Assembly (NCBI GenBank): GCA_002371495.1
Contig: DFIX01000014.1
Location: forward strand, 55,574 to 64,668
DNA from: Eggerthellaceae bacterium UBA3686
GTDB taxonomy: Bacteria; Actinomycetota; Coriobacteriia; Coriobacteriales; Eggerthellaceae
Length of the DNA: 9,095 nucleotides
Direction: 5' to 3'
In this document: piece after piece, positions 1 through 6,461 of the stretch
Layout of the letters: each line of letters opens with the position of its first letter
How positions within the stretch are numbered: the stretch's first letter is position 1
The notes under the pieces: generated by a model
Database searches by the model: none
What the model was told of the DNA's origin: nothing
Seen by the model: only the letters and a program-made list of their open reading frames with translations
Position numbers and translations under genes: made by a program

Positions 1-23
1 TTTCCCCAGGGGCGAAGTGTTCA
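1..23. repeat. Truncated copy of a palindromic intergenic repeat
   Basis: The first bases read tttccccagggg then cgaagtgttca, which matches the centre and right arm of the complete palindrome at 7615-7647 (ccccagggg centre, then aagtgttca). The left arm is cut off by the window edge. It begins 9 bases beyond the stop codon of the CHAP gene, so on the minus strand it could act as that gene's 3' hairpin or terminator. Seen directly: the shared sequence. Inferred: that the missing arm completes the palindrome. Confidence 0.6.
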
Positions 24-32
24 AACGCGTCG

Positions 33-1163
33 TTACGAGGCTAGCCTGATGCAGTAGCCCCAGCGCTTCTTGAGCGTCTTGGCGGCGTACGTGCGCTTGA
101 CAACGGTATCGTGGCCGTTGCCCTCGATCGTCGTCAGCTGGCCGTTCGAGTACTTGACCGCAACGCCAGTGTGAATCGGCTTGCCTTTCTTGTTGCACCT
201 GATCAGAATATCGCCAGGCTTGAACTTGGTCTTCGCGCTGACCTTCTTGATCTTGCCCATTTCGGGATGCTTCTTGTAGAAGCTCACGTACTGCGGCGCG
301 GTGGTCGGACGGTTGGGCATGTTCACACCAGGCTCGTAGCCGCTATCGATAAGGCACCATCCCGCAAATTCGCTGCACCATGCCTGGCGCTTTTCGTACC
401 AGGCCGACCAGTACTTCTGCCCGCCAGCGTTCATGGTGCCGTTACGCACACCATGCCACCATTCGTTGATAGCAGCCTGGGCAGCGCCGCGCTGCTTGGA
501 AGCCAGGCGAATCTTCATGCTGACAACCCTCGAGGCAGCGGCATACCTGGAATCGCCTGCGGCGCGAACGCGAATCTTGACGGTGACGAGCGATTTGCTA
601 TAGCCCTTTGGTAGCGTAATCTGACCCGTCCTAACATTGACATTAAGCTTCTTGGCAGTTGCATTCGTAGAACAATTCGAATACGTCAGCCTGCCATGCG
701 AATTGCTGACGTTAACAGGATAGTAGATGCACAGGCTATGGGCCTGCAGAGCCGTACGCGATGCGTAATAGTAGCCGTACTGCGCTGTGGCCCTCATTGA
801 CTGCTTCATTATGCCGGTGGTTTTTTTGGCAGCCTCGCCAGCCGGAATCGACGTTGAACCAGCACTTTTGGTGGCGGCCTCGGCGGCGCCCTCGGAAGCC
901 GCTACCGACCCAGCTGCAAGCGTATCGCCGCTATCGCCGCCGGCAGACAGAGCCGAGCCCGTTGTCACAGAAACTCTGCTCGAAGAGACGTCACCGCTCT
1001 GCTGTTCGGCCCGTGCAACCTGGTTCGTCGCGGCAGATGCGCTCGATGCGCCAGCATCTGCAGCGTCAGCGTATGCCGTGGCGCTCGCAAAGCCTACGCT
1101 GAGCATCATCAGAATCGCAGATACCACAATAAGAAGCACGCCGTTTAGCACGTGCTTCTTCAT
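33..1163 (-). CDS. Secreted CHAP-domain amidase/endopeptidase with Ig-like domain
   Basis: This is a predicted exported peptidoglycan hydrolase of 376 residues. Residues 1-32 are a signal peptide (MKKHVLNG, long hydrophobic core, cleavage after AYA). Residues 33 to about 120 are an Ala/Ser/Gly-rich linker. Residues about 140-225 form a beta-sandwich, Ig-like domain (NATAKKLNVNVRTGQITLP). The C-terminal 120 residues are a CHAP cysteine-peptidase domain: catalytic Cys263 in WCSEFAGWC, His331 in HTGVAV and Glu347 in TIEGN, plus the family's KPGDILI strand. CHAP enzymes cleave peptidoglycan cross-bridges or the amide bond to muramic acid. The frame stays open upstream to an ATG at 1271 that overlaps the SGNH stop. 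The ATG at 1163 is preferred because it begins a clean signal peptide and lies about 45 bases past a candidate extended -10 promoter. No sortase signal or membrane anchor is visible, so it is probably released or loosely wall-bound. The family call is firm; the bond cut is unknown. Confidence 0.9.
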   Translation of the reverse strand: MKKHVLNGVLLIVVSAILMMLSVGFASATAYADAADAGASSASAATNQVARAEQQSGDVSSSRVSVTTGSALSAGGDSGDTLAAGSVAASEGAAEAATKSAGSTSIPAGEAAKKTTGIMKQSMRATAQYGYYYASRTALQAHSLCIYYPVNVSNSHGRLTYSNCSTNATAKKLNVNVRTGQITLPKGYSKSLVTVKIRVRAAGDSRYAAASRVVSMKIRLASKQRGAAQAAINEWWHGVRNGTMNAGGQKYWSAWYEKRQAWCSEFAGWCLIDSGYEPGVNMPNRPTTAPQYVSFYKKHPEMGKIKKVSAKTKFKPGDILIRCNKKGKPIHTGVAVKYSNGQLTTIEGNGHDTVVKRTYAAKTLKKRWGYCIRLAS

Positions 1164-1212
1164 TGAGAATGATATCCCCGACTGTTGCGTTTCAACCGCA
1201 TTCATTCGACGC

Positions 1213-1240
1213 AGTATAGCAGAACAAAACAAACTGCAAG
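1213..1240 (-). promoter_or_regulatory. Candidate extended -10 promoter for the CHAP gene
   Basis: On the minus strand TGCTATACT (1213-1221) is an extended -10 element, with TATACT one base off TATAAT. A poor -35 (CTTGCA at 1235-1240) lies 16 bases upstream. Transcription would begin near 1206, giving a leader of about 45 bases before the ATG at 1163. It falls in the 97-bp gap after the SGNH gene, so the CHAP gene can be expressed apart from the acylation block. Judged by eye only. Confidence 0.45.
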
Positions 1241-1250
1241 CCGTTCTTGC
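1223..1250 (-). terminator. Weak hairpin plus T-rich tail after the SGNH gene
   Basis: Minus-strand GCAAG-AACGG-CTTGC (1236-1250) can fold into a 5-bp stem with a 5-base loop. It is followed by a T-rich run, AGTTTGTTTTGTT, at about 1223-1235. It starts 11 bases after the SGNH stop codon, where an operon end would be expected. The stem is short, and the T-run overlaps the candidate promoter spacer, so it may be a leaky terminator or chance. Confidence 0.3.
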
Positions 1251-1260
1251 GATTCGTTTC

Positions 1261-2040
1261 CTAAGCTGCACGCAACGGCCACGCCGAACGCGCCGAGGTG
1301 CTCGCAGCTTGCTTCTTCACCTTGGCCTTGGCATAACGCGGATTATAGAGGCGAATCATCTTGGCAACGCGCACCGATATAGCGCGCTGCCCCGCCTCGT
1401 TAGGATGCCTGCAATCAGCGGCAAAATACGAGCGGTTGCCCCGAATGACGGTTTCGCACCCGTTAAGGTACACAACACCGTTTTTAAGAGCGGCTTTCTT
1501 GTAATAAGGAATATGGGCTGTCAGCAACTTGCGGTACGTTTTACTATTTAGATCCCAACTCGTTATCGTATGCATGATCGTAGCGTTGGGATACAGGTAT
1601 TTGAGCCGTTTGATCGTCTTCTTGTACCATTGCTCGATGGCGGTCTTCGAGCAATAGCGGTCGTTGCCGGCCCCGCCGACGATGAGAACGTCGGTCACGG
1701 CCTTGTCGCGCTTGACCCCCTTCAGCAAATCAAGGAAGCGATGGTCGGACTTTGCAAAACCGTAGCCCGAATGCCGATAAATCGCGCGCTTGGACTTGGG
1801 AATCCCCAAATACGAAGAAACTCGCTCTGGCCAGGGATTTTTAACTCCATGGCTCTTCGATACAATCGAATACGAGTCACCGATCATAACGATTTTGGGT
1901 TGCGACTCCGAAGCGGCATAGGCGGCATGAGGCAACGCGAGCGTTACAGCCGTCGCGCATGCGAACAATAGCCCAATCACGGCTGCAGCCCAAGCAACGC
2001 CGAGCTTCGTCTCTAAAAACCCGAATCGCAAAACCATCAT
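1261..2040 (-). CDS. Secreted SGNH/GDSL-fold hydrolase, likely extracellular acyltransferase
   Basis: This exported protein of 259 residues has the SGNH catalytic blocks in order: nucleophile Ser56 in IVMIGDSYS (block I), a Gly in HSGYGF near residue 92 (block II), Asn126 in GGAGNDR (block III), and Asp209 and His212 in DCRHPN (block V). Residues 1-42 are a signal peptide with an AYA cleavage site. A basic tail (YAKAKVKKQ) follows the domain. SGNH proteins hydrolyse or transfer acyl esters. In dlt and alginate-type systems a serine enzyme of this fold passes the acyl group from the MBOAT to the polymer, and the position right after the carrier-protein gene suggests that role here. The frame is open from a TTG at 2058 that abuts the carrier stop codon. 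The ATG at 2040 (or 2037) is preferred, with AGGCG upstream and a normal signal peptide. A plain esterase that removes acyl groups is the main alternative. Confidence 0.85.
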   Translation of the reverse strand: MMVLRFGFLETKLGVAWAAAVIGLLFACATAVTLALPHAAYAASESQPKIVMIGDSYSIVSKSHGVKNPWPERVSSYLGIPKSKRAIYRHSGYGFAKSDHRFLDLLKGVKRDKAVTDVLIVGGAGNDRYCSKTAIEQWYKKTIKRLKYLYPNATIMHTITSWDLNSKTYRKLLTAHIPYYKKAALKNGVVYLNGCETVIRGNRSYFAADCRHPNEAGQRAISVRVAKMIRLYNPRYAKAKVKKQAASTSARSAWPLRAA

Positions 2041-2058
2041 GCTCCCAAACGCCTGCAA

Positions 2059-2280
2059 CTATTGAAGGCTCTGGATGAGTTCCCACATAGCCTCGGCCGA
2101 ATTGAAGTTCTCGGGCTCGAGGTCGGCAACATCGATGCTTATGTCAAACGCATCGTCAAACTCGCCGACGATGGCGATGATGTCGAAGGAGTCGAGCACG
2201 CCATCGTCGATAAGCTTCTTCTCTTTTTCGAAGTCCACGTCCGGACGAACGCCCTTCAGTATCTCAAGCACTTTGTCCAT
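2059..2280 (-). CDS. Acyl carrier protein (DltC-like)
   Basis: This 73-residue acidic helical protein has the phosphopantetheine attachment Ser31 in DDGVLDSFDII, followed by the VGEFDDAFDISI and DLEPENFNS segments common in small carrier proteins next to ligase/MBOAT pairs. It would carry the activated acyl group as a cytoplasmic thioester between the ligase and the MBOAT. The frame extends to an ATG at 2304, but the ATG at 2280 is chosen because AAAGGA (2286-2291) stands 5 bases before it and the protein then starts MDKVLEILKG, as is usual in the family. Its stop is 18 bases upstream of the SGNH start, so the two are surely co-transcribed. No phosphopantetheinyl transferase is encoded in the window, so a housekeeping enzyme elsewhere must activate it. 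The fold is firm; the cargo is unknown. Confidence 0.92.
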   Translation of the reverse strand: MDKVLEILKGVRPDVDFEKEKKLIDDGVLDSFDIIAIVGEFDDAFDISIDVADLEPENFNSAEAMWELIQSLQ

Positions 2281-2285
2281 TGCTA

Positions 2286-2291
2286 TCCTTT
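2286..2291 (-). promoter_or_regulatory. Ribosome binding site fixing the carrier-protein start
   Basis: Minus-strand AAAGGA lies 5 bases before the ATG at 2280. The longer ATG at 2304 would place this site inside the coding region and add eight residues unusual for the family. Confidence 0.65.
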
Positions 2292-2360
2292 CGCAAAACA
2301 TCATTCTGTCATGAAGCCATGCTACCAGACATTGGCCGATTAATCGCCTAAGCTGTTTCT

Positions 2361-2381
2361 GAAGATAAGTTTTATATCTTC
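2361..2381. other. Short AT-rich hairpin over the acetyltransferase stop
   Basis: Perfect 7-base arms gaagata and tatcttc flank a 7-base loop that contains the TAA stop. There is no T-run, so it is not a standard terminator; it could be an mRNA stability or processing element. A 10-base palindrome cgattaatcg (2337-2346) lies in the same 91-bp gap before the carrier gene. Either may be chance. Confidence 0.25.
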
Positions 2382-3055
2382 AAATCCCGGGCCACCGCTA
2401 ACAGTGATTTGGCAACTTCTTTCGTCACTTGACATGACAGAAGGTCCCAATTCGCAACAACAACCTCGAAAGGCCAATCCCACCAGCGAGCTTCAAGCAG
2501 ATCGGCAATGATTCCCTCATCGAAGCGGCGCTTTATGGGTTTAGCGGGCACGCCGGCGACTATGGTATACGGCTCGACGCTCTTCGTCACCACGGCACCT
2601 GCCCCGATGACCGCACCGTCCCCAATGGTCAAGCCGGGCTTTCGCGAAATGGCCACGCCTTGGCCGATCCAAACGTCGTTTCCCACTGTGATGAGCTCTT
2701 CGGCATGATGTTTCGAAAGTTTGCCCATCAGCTCGGTTTTCACACGATACGTCGGCATCATCGATGCGGCACGGTAATCGTGCTGATTGCCGCCGATATC
2801 GACCAAACGCGAAATACAGCAGTATTTCCCCACGTTTGCCCACATGATGCTCGTATCGGCTCCCGTGTAGGTCATGTCCCCCACAGTCACCGTCTGCACC
2901 AGGTTACGCTCCTCTAACGAGCAATGCTCCCCTATGGTCGACGAAAGCACACGCGAATCCTTACCGATACGAGAGTAATCGCCAATCGTGCTCATCTTTA
3001 CAAGAGTCCCGTCGCCGATCAAAGGCTCGGGACCAAGCCCCTTCATCAACCCCAT
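2372..3055 (-). CDS. CatB/XAT-type left-handed beta-helix acetyltransferase
   Basis: This 227-residue protein of the hexapeptide-repeat acetyltransferase superfamily has imperfect [LIV]-G-x4 repeats over residues about 12-85 (STIGDYSRIG, STIGEHCSL, ANVGKYCCIS) and 125-165 (VWIGQGVAI, LTIGDGAVIGAGAVV). The closing VPAKPIKRRF and WWDWPF segments are typical of the xenobiotic acetyltransferase branch. His92 in GGNQHDY matches the catalytic base. It would use acetyl-CoA, or another acyl thioester, to acylate a hydroxyl or amino group in the cytoplasm. The ATG at 3055 is preferred because AAAGGAG (3062-3068) stands 6 bases before it. An ATG at 3175 would overlap the ligase by 20 bases and add 40 residues with no beta-helix pattern. 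Lying between ligase and carrier, it may trim or cap the acyl cargo or acetylate the acceptor sugar; this is inference. Drug resistance is unlikely from context. Confidence 0.85.
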   Translation of the reverse strand: MGLMKGLGPEPLIGDGTLVKMSTIGDYSRIGKDSRVLSSTIGEHCSLEERNLVQTVTVGDMTYTGADTSIMWANVGKYCCISRLVDIGGNQHDYRAASMMPTYRVKTELMGKLSKHHAEELITVGNDVWIGQGVAISRKPGLTIGDGAVIGAGAVVTKSVEPYTIVAGVPAKPIKRRFDEGIIADLLEARWWDWPFEVVVANWDLLSCQVTKEVAKSLLAVARDLKI

Positions 3056-3061
3056 GCCGAA

Positions 3062-3068
3062 CTCCTTT
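3062..3068 (-). promoter_or_regulatory. Ribosome binding site fixing the acetyltransferase start
   Basis: AAAGGAG on the minus strand, 6 bases before the ATG at 3055, is among the best Shine-Dalgarno matches in the window. It favours the short form over the 3175 start that overlaps the ligase. Confidence 0.6.
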
Positions 3069-3155
3069 CCGCTCGCAGCGCGTCTCGTTTTCGCCGATAA
3101 GCGCCTTCCTTTGCCGAACTGTTTTGCCAAACTGATACCCGCATCTAGGAGTAGC

Positions 3156-4583
3156 TTAGTCGGGCAGCTCGGCATACAGGGTCTTGCCCGATGCGTTCTT
3201 TGGTATTTCGGGCAGCACGCCGATTTTGACCATGCGGGGATTCACCTGAAGCCTTTCCACTACAGCGTCCCGCGCCGGTGCGACCAGGGTCTCGTCGACC
3301 ACAAAGACGCTCAGCAGATCGTCCTTGCCCGAACAAGCGACGTCGATGGTCTCGAGCGCGCTTTTCAGCAGAACCTCGACGTCGTCAAGGTTCATGCGCT
3401 TGCCCAGCATCTTTATGAAACGCTTCTTGCGCCCTACGACGTAATAGAAGCCGTCCTCGTCGCGCTCGGCGATATCGCCCGTCTCGAGCCTGCCGCCGTT
3501 AACGTCTCCGAGCGCAAGCTCTGCACGAGAGGTGGCGTATCCGAGCGACACATTGTCGCCGTAGTACACGAGCTCGCCCGGCTTGTGGGCTTCTGCTATG
3601 ACCTGGCCATCCACGTCTACGAGCTCGAAGCGCCCACCCGGAATCGCTATGCCCATGCTGCCCCGCTTGTCTACTGCGCACGAGGGCGGCAGATAGCCCA
3701 TGCGCGCCGTCGCTTCCGAAGCGCCATACATGACGACGAATTCCAAGCCCTCGCGCGCCGCGTATGCTGCAAACTTGTCCTGCAAGTCCACCGACAGCTT
3801 GCCGCCCGCCTGCGTCATCGTGCGCAACCCCTCCGGTGCGGGCTTTGCCGTGAATTTGAGCTTGTCCAGCATCTCGTACATGAACGGAACACCGGCAAAC
3901 GAGGTGCACCCGCATGCCTCGAAACGTTTCCAAAAGCCGCCTGTATAGCAAGGAAGCTCGGTCAGCACGAGCGACGCGCCTTTGCGCACGTGCGAATGGA
4001 TGACCGACAAACCGTACACGTAGCTCATGGGAAGCGAGGTTATGGCCCGCTCGTTGCCATCGATGCCGAGGTATTCGGCAATCGAATCGGCGTTCGAGAC
4101 GATGTTGCGCGCGCTCAGGCGAACGAGTTTGGGAGTACCTGTCGAGCCCGAAGTCGAAACGAGCAGGGCAAGTTCGTCGTCCAGGCCTTCGCCACCCCCG
4201 AAAGCCGCCGAGCCATCGGCCTGGCCATCGATTTCGAGCAGCTCGTATCCTTCTTGGGAATACGCAGGAAGATACCCCGGAAAACGCTCGGACTCCCCGC
4301 ACGGGGCCCACACATGCGTTGGGGAGTACGTGCGCAGCAGGTTCTGCATCAGCGCATCGTCGAGCCCGTCCTCGACCAGCAAGGGAACGATGCCAGCATT
4401 CAGGAAGCCAAGATAGCCGGCAACGCAAGCTGCGCGGTTCGTGCACACCACAAAGACCAGCGTCCGCCGGCCGATTCTGCCCGCGACCTCCGCGCCCATC
4501 TGGTCGACTTCGCAGTAGGTGTACGTGCGCCCCCCTTCCAAAAGCAGGGGCGCATCTCCGAAGCTTGCCAACTCGAAAACCAT
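3156..4583 (-). CDS. ANL-family adenylate-forming acyl ligase (DltA-like position, non-amino-acid substrate likely)
   Basis: This cytoplasmic enzyme of 475 residues would activate a carboxylic acid with ATP and load it onto the neighbouring carrier protein. The adenylation motifs are intact: P-loop STSGSTGTPK (143-152), YGASEAT (286-292), TGD (368-370), the hinge region GRKKRFIKMLGKRMN (384-398), and catalytic Lys467 in PKNASGKTLY. The substrate-side motif is SLPMSYVYGLSV (183-194). It lacks the Asp that D-Ala and amino-acid adenylation domains use to bind the alpha-amino group. TQAGGKL (257-263) stands where DltA proteins carry an FCGE segment. This looks more like a fatty or other organic acid activator. 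No carrier or condensation domain is fused. The start is firm: GGAGGAG (4589-4595) lies 5 bases before the ATG. It lies 95 bp after the MBOAT gene and 100 bp before the acetyltransferase. Confidence 0.92.
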   Translation of the reverse strand: MVFELASFGDAPLLLEGGRTYTYCEVDQMGAEVAGRIGRRTLVFVVCTNRAACVAGYLGFLNAGIVPLLVEDGLDDALMQNLLRTYSPTHVWAPCGESERFPGYLPAYSQEGYELLEIDGQADGSAAFGGGEGLDDELALLVSTSGSTGTPKLVRLSARNIVSNADSIAEYLGIDGNERAITSLPMSYVYGLSVIHSHVRKGASLVLTELPCYTGGFWKRFEACGCTSFAGVPFMYEMLDKLKFTAKPAPEGLRTMTQAGGKLSVDLQDKFAAYAAREGLEFVVMYGASEATARMGYLPPSCAVDKRGSMGIAIPGGRFELVDVDGQVIAEAHKPGELVYYGDNVSLGYATSRAELALGDVNGGRLETGDIAERDEDGFYYVVGRKKRFIKMLGKRMNLDDVEVLLKSALETIDVACSGKDDLLSVFVVDETLVAPARDAVVERLQVNPRMVKIGVLPEIPKNASGKTLYAELPD

Positions 4584-4639
4584 CTCGTCTCCTCCAATAT
4601 CATGCGTCTACCCGTAAGCATGTTGCCGCTTGCACAGGC

Positions 4640-4668
4640 GAGCTCCCCGAAAGCATTGCGAGGAGCTC
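4640..4668. other. Intergenic inverted repeat between MBOAT and ligase genes
   Basis: Perfect 7-base arms gagctcc (4640-4646) and ggagctc (4662-4668) enclose a 15-base loop, 10 bases after the MBOAT stop. There is no T-run, so it is not a standard terminator. It could set the relative levels of the two products by mRNA processing, or be chance. Confidence 0.3.
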
Positions 4669-4678
4669 CTGTTGCATT

Positions 4679-6262
4679 TTAAAACTGTTGGTAGATAAAA
4701 GCTGCGCTGTCGTAAGCCGATCCGTAGACGCCGAAGATTAGCGCCACCGCAAACGCAGCCAGGTACACAATCCATCGCGCGACGATCTGCTCCTGCGCTA
4801 TCGTCTCGCGAATCTTTATGCCGCGCTCGTGGGCGATGTCCACAAAAAGCAGCACAAGCACCGCGACGAACAGGACGAACCAATTGGCCACGTCGAGCCC
4901 GAGGTTCGTCAGCGACCCGTCCGTGATGAAGGACAGGTCGTACCAGCCGACCGTGCTGCCCCCGATCATACCCAGGGCTTGCTTCAATGTGTCGGCGCGC
5001 GAGAAGAAACGCCCGATCGCGCAGAGGAAGAACGTGCGCACCATCTGGAAAAACTCCCACGAGAACGATTCTTCGTTTATGCCCAGACGTTTCTTCGCGG
5101 CGTCGTATTGGTCGGCCAGCAAAATGCCGAACATGATGAAGATGCCGTTCCAAACGCCATATGCGATGAACGTCCAGTTGGCGCCGTGCCAAAAGCCCAC
5201 GCAAAAGTAAACGATGAACATGGCGATGAACGGCGGAATCTTCTTGCCGGCAGAGGTCCCGAACAATCTGCGCGCGCGCTTGCCGACCCGCGCGAACGCC
5301 TTCGAGAGCGAAAGCGGGTAAAACACGTAGTCTTTCATCCACGCGCCCAGCGTAATGTGCCAGCGCCGCCAAAAGCCCTCGATGGACTTGCTGAAATACG
5401 GCTGGCGGAAATTGTCGACCATGTCGATGCCGATTGCCTGCGAAAAGCCGCGCGCAATGTCGACGCCGCCCGAAAAGTCGGCATACACCTGAAGCCCGTA
5501 CCCTGCCGCGGCAAGAAACAGGATGGGACCGTCGTAGTAAGCCCAATTGTCGAACACCTGGTTCACGGGAATTGCCAAGCGGTCGGCAATGACGAGCTTC
5601 TTTATGAAGCCCCACAGGATGAGCTGAGCGCCGAAGGTGAGGTTCTTGTAATCGAAGGAATGCCCTTCGTACAGCTGGTGGGCAAGCTGGTCATGACGAG
5701 GGATGGGACCCTGCAAGATTTGCGGGAAATACGACATGAACAGCATGAATTTGGGAAGGCTGGTGTCGGCGGCGATCTTGCCGCGCTGGATGTCTACCAG
5801 ATACGCTATGGCCTGAAGCGTGTAAAACGACAGCCCGATGGGAACGACCAGCCCCAACGATGGCAGGGACACCCCGAGCAGCGAAAGCACGATGTTGGCG
5901 TTGCCGGCGAAGAAGTTGTAGTACTTCAAGAACAGCAGCGCGCCAAGGTTGAAGAGCACCCCGAGCACCATGCCGCGCTTCTTGCGCTTTCGCAAGGCGG
6001 CCTTCGCCTCGCGCAGCTCCTTCTTCTCGAGCCCTTCGAGAGCAGCGGCGCCCTTCTGGTCAACCGAAGACATCCAGCGCCCGCAGGCAAACGTGCCCAA
6101 GGTTTGAACGATGAGTACCGCAATGAGCCATTCGCTGTTGATGAAGAAAAAGACGTAGCTGGCTACCAGCAACACCACCCAGCGATTGTTTTTCGGTACA
6201 GCAAAATAGACGGCGCCTACGACCGCCATAAACGCCACGAATGCCGCTGAAACGAACGCCAT
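4679..6262 (-). CDS. MBOAT-family acyltransferase with C-terminal acyl-shuttle hexapeptide
   Basis: This polytopic membrane protein of 527 residues is of the AlgI/DltB class (usually about 400-520). It opens MAFVSAAFVAFMAVVGAVYF, followed by many hydrophobic segments to residue 515. Conserved blocks are PIGLSFYTLQAIAYLVD (141-157), QGPIPRHDQL (184-193), ADFSGGVDIARGFS (261-274), FWRRWHITLGAWMKDY with His302, and GFWHGANWTF with the invariant MBOAT His359. It would take an acyl group from the carrier-protein thioester inside and deliver it outside. The protein ends FIYQQF (522-527), matching the Phe-x-Tyr-x-x-Phe acyl-shuttle motif that occurs on DltX or fused to MBOATs, with Tyr524 as the acyl acceptor. 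The start has only a weak site (AAGAG, 4 bases away) but matches family N-termini. The 199-bp gap upstream shows no convincing promoter or terminator by eye, so it may read through from the LRR gene. Confidence 0.95.
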   Translation of the reverse strand: MAFVSAAFVAFMAVVGAVYFAVPKNNRWVVLLVASYVFFFINSEWLIAVLIVQTLGTFACGRWMSSVDQKGAAALEGLEKKELREAKAALRKRKKRGMVLGVLFNLGALLFLKYYNFFAGNANIVLSLLGVSLPSLGLVVPIGLSFYTLQAIAYLVDIQRGKIAADTSLPKFMLFMSYFPQILQGPIPRHDQLAHQLYEGHSFDYKNLTFGAQLILWGFIKKLVIADRLAIPVNQVFDNWAYYDGPILFLAAAGYGLQVYADFSGGVDIARGFSQAIGIDMVDNFRQPYFSKSIEGFWRRWHITLGAWMKDYVFYPLSLSKAFARVGKRARRLFGTSAGKKIPPFIAMFIVYFCVGFWHGANWTFIAYGVWNGIFIMFGILLADQYDAAKKRLGINEESFSWEFFQMVRTFFLCAIGRFFSRADTLKQALGMIGGSTVGWYDLSFITDGSLTNLGLDVANWFVLFVAVLVLLFVDIAHERGIKIRETIAQEQIVARWIVYLAAFAVALIFGVYGSAYDSAAFIYQQF

Positions 6263-6461
6263 AAAACTCTTACTGTGCGTTTAACGCTACTGCCGGATGA
6301 TATTCAGACTCTTAAGTTTACGCTGTAACCGCCGCTCTTTGGGGCGCGCCAGCAATTCTTCTCAACTCCGACTCAAATGGTAGACCAAATCGGTACGGCC
6401 CGATGCATCAGGCTGCAACTACGCGCTCAGGAGCCTTCGCGCGAAAGCGGCCGTGCTTCCG

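Noticed and set aside
1164..1271. 36-residue N-terminal extension of the CHAP protein
   Set aside because: It would precede an otherwise normal signal peptide and include the candidate promoter. The extra residues are Arg-rich and not signal-like.
3056..3175. 40-residue N-terminal extension of the acetyltransferase overlapping the ligase
   Set aside because: The extension has no beta-helix repeat, and the ATG at 3055 has a far better ribosome site. It remains possible but is less likely.
2988..4682. 564-codon open frame on the plus strand
   Set aside because: It is antisense to the whole ligase gene, whose motifs and ribosome site are clear. The translated text is Arg/His/Ala-rich without recognisable motifs, as expected of a shadow frame in GC-rich DNA.
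4829..6250. 473-codon open frame on the plus strand
   Set aside because: It is antisense to the MBOAT gene and highly charged with no domain pattern. The MBOAT frame has all family motifs.
1261..6262. Classical dlt operon for D-alanylation
   Set aside because: Gene order, the fused shuttle motif, the inserted acetyltransferase and the ligase pocket differ. The dlt gene symbols were therefore not applied.
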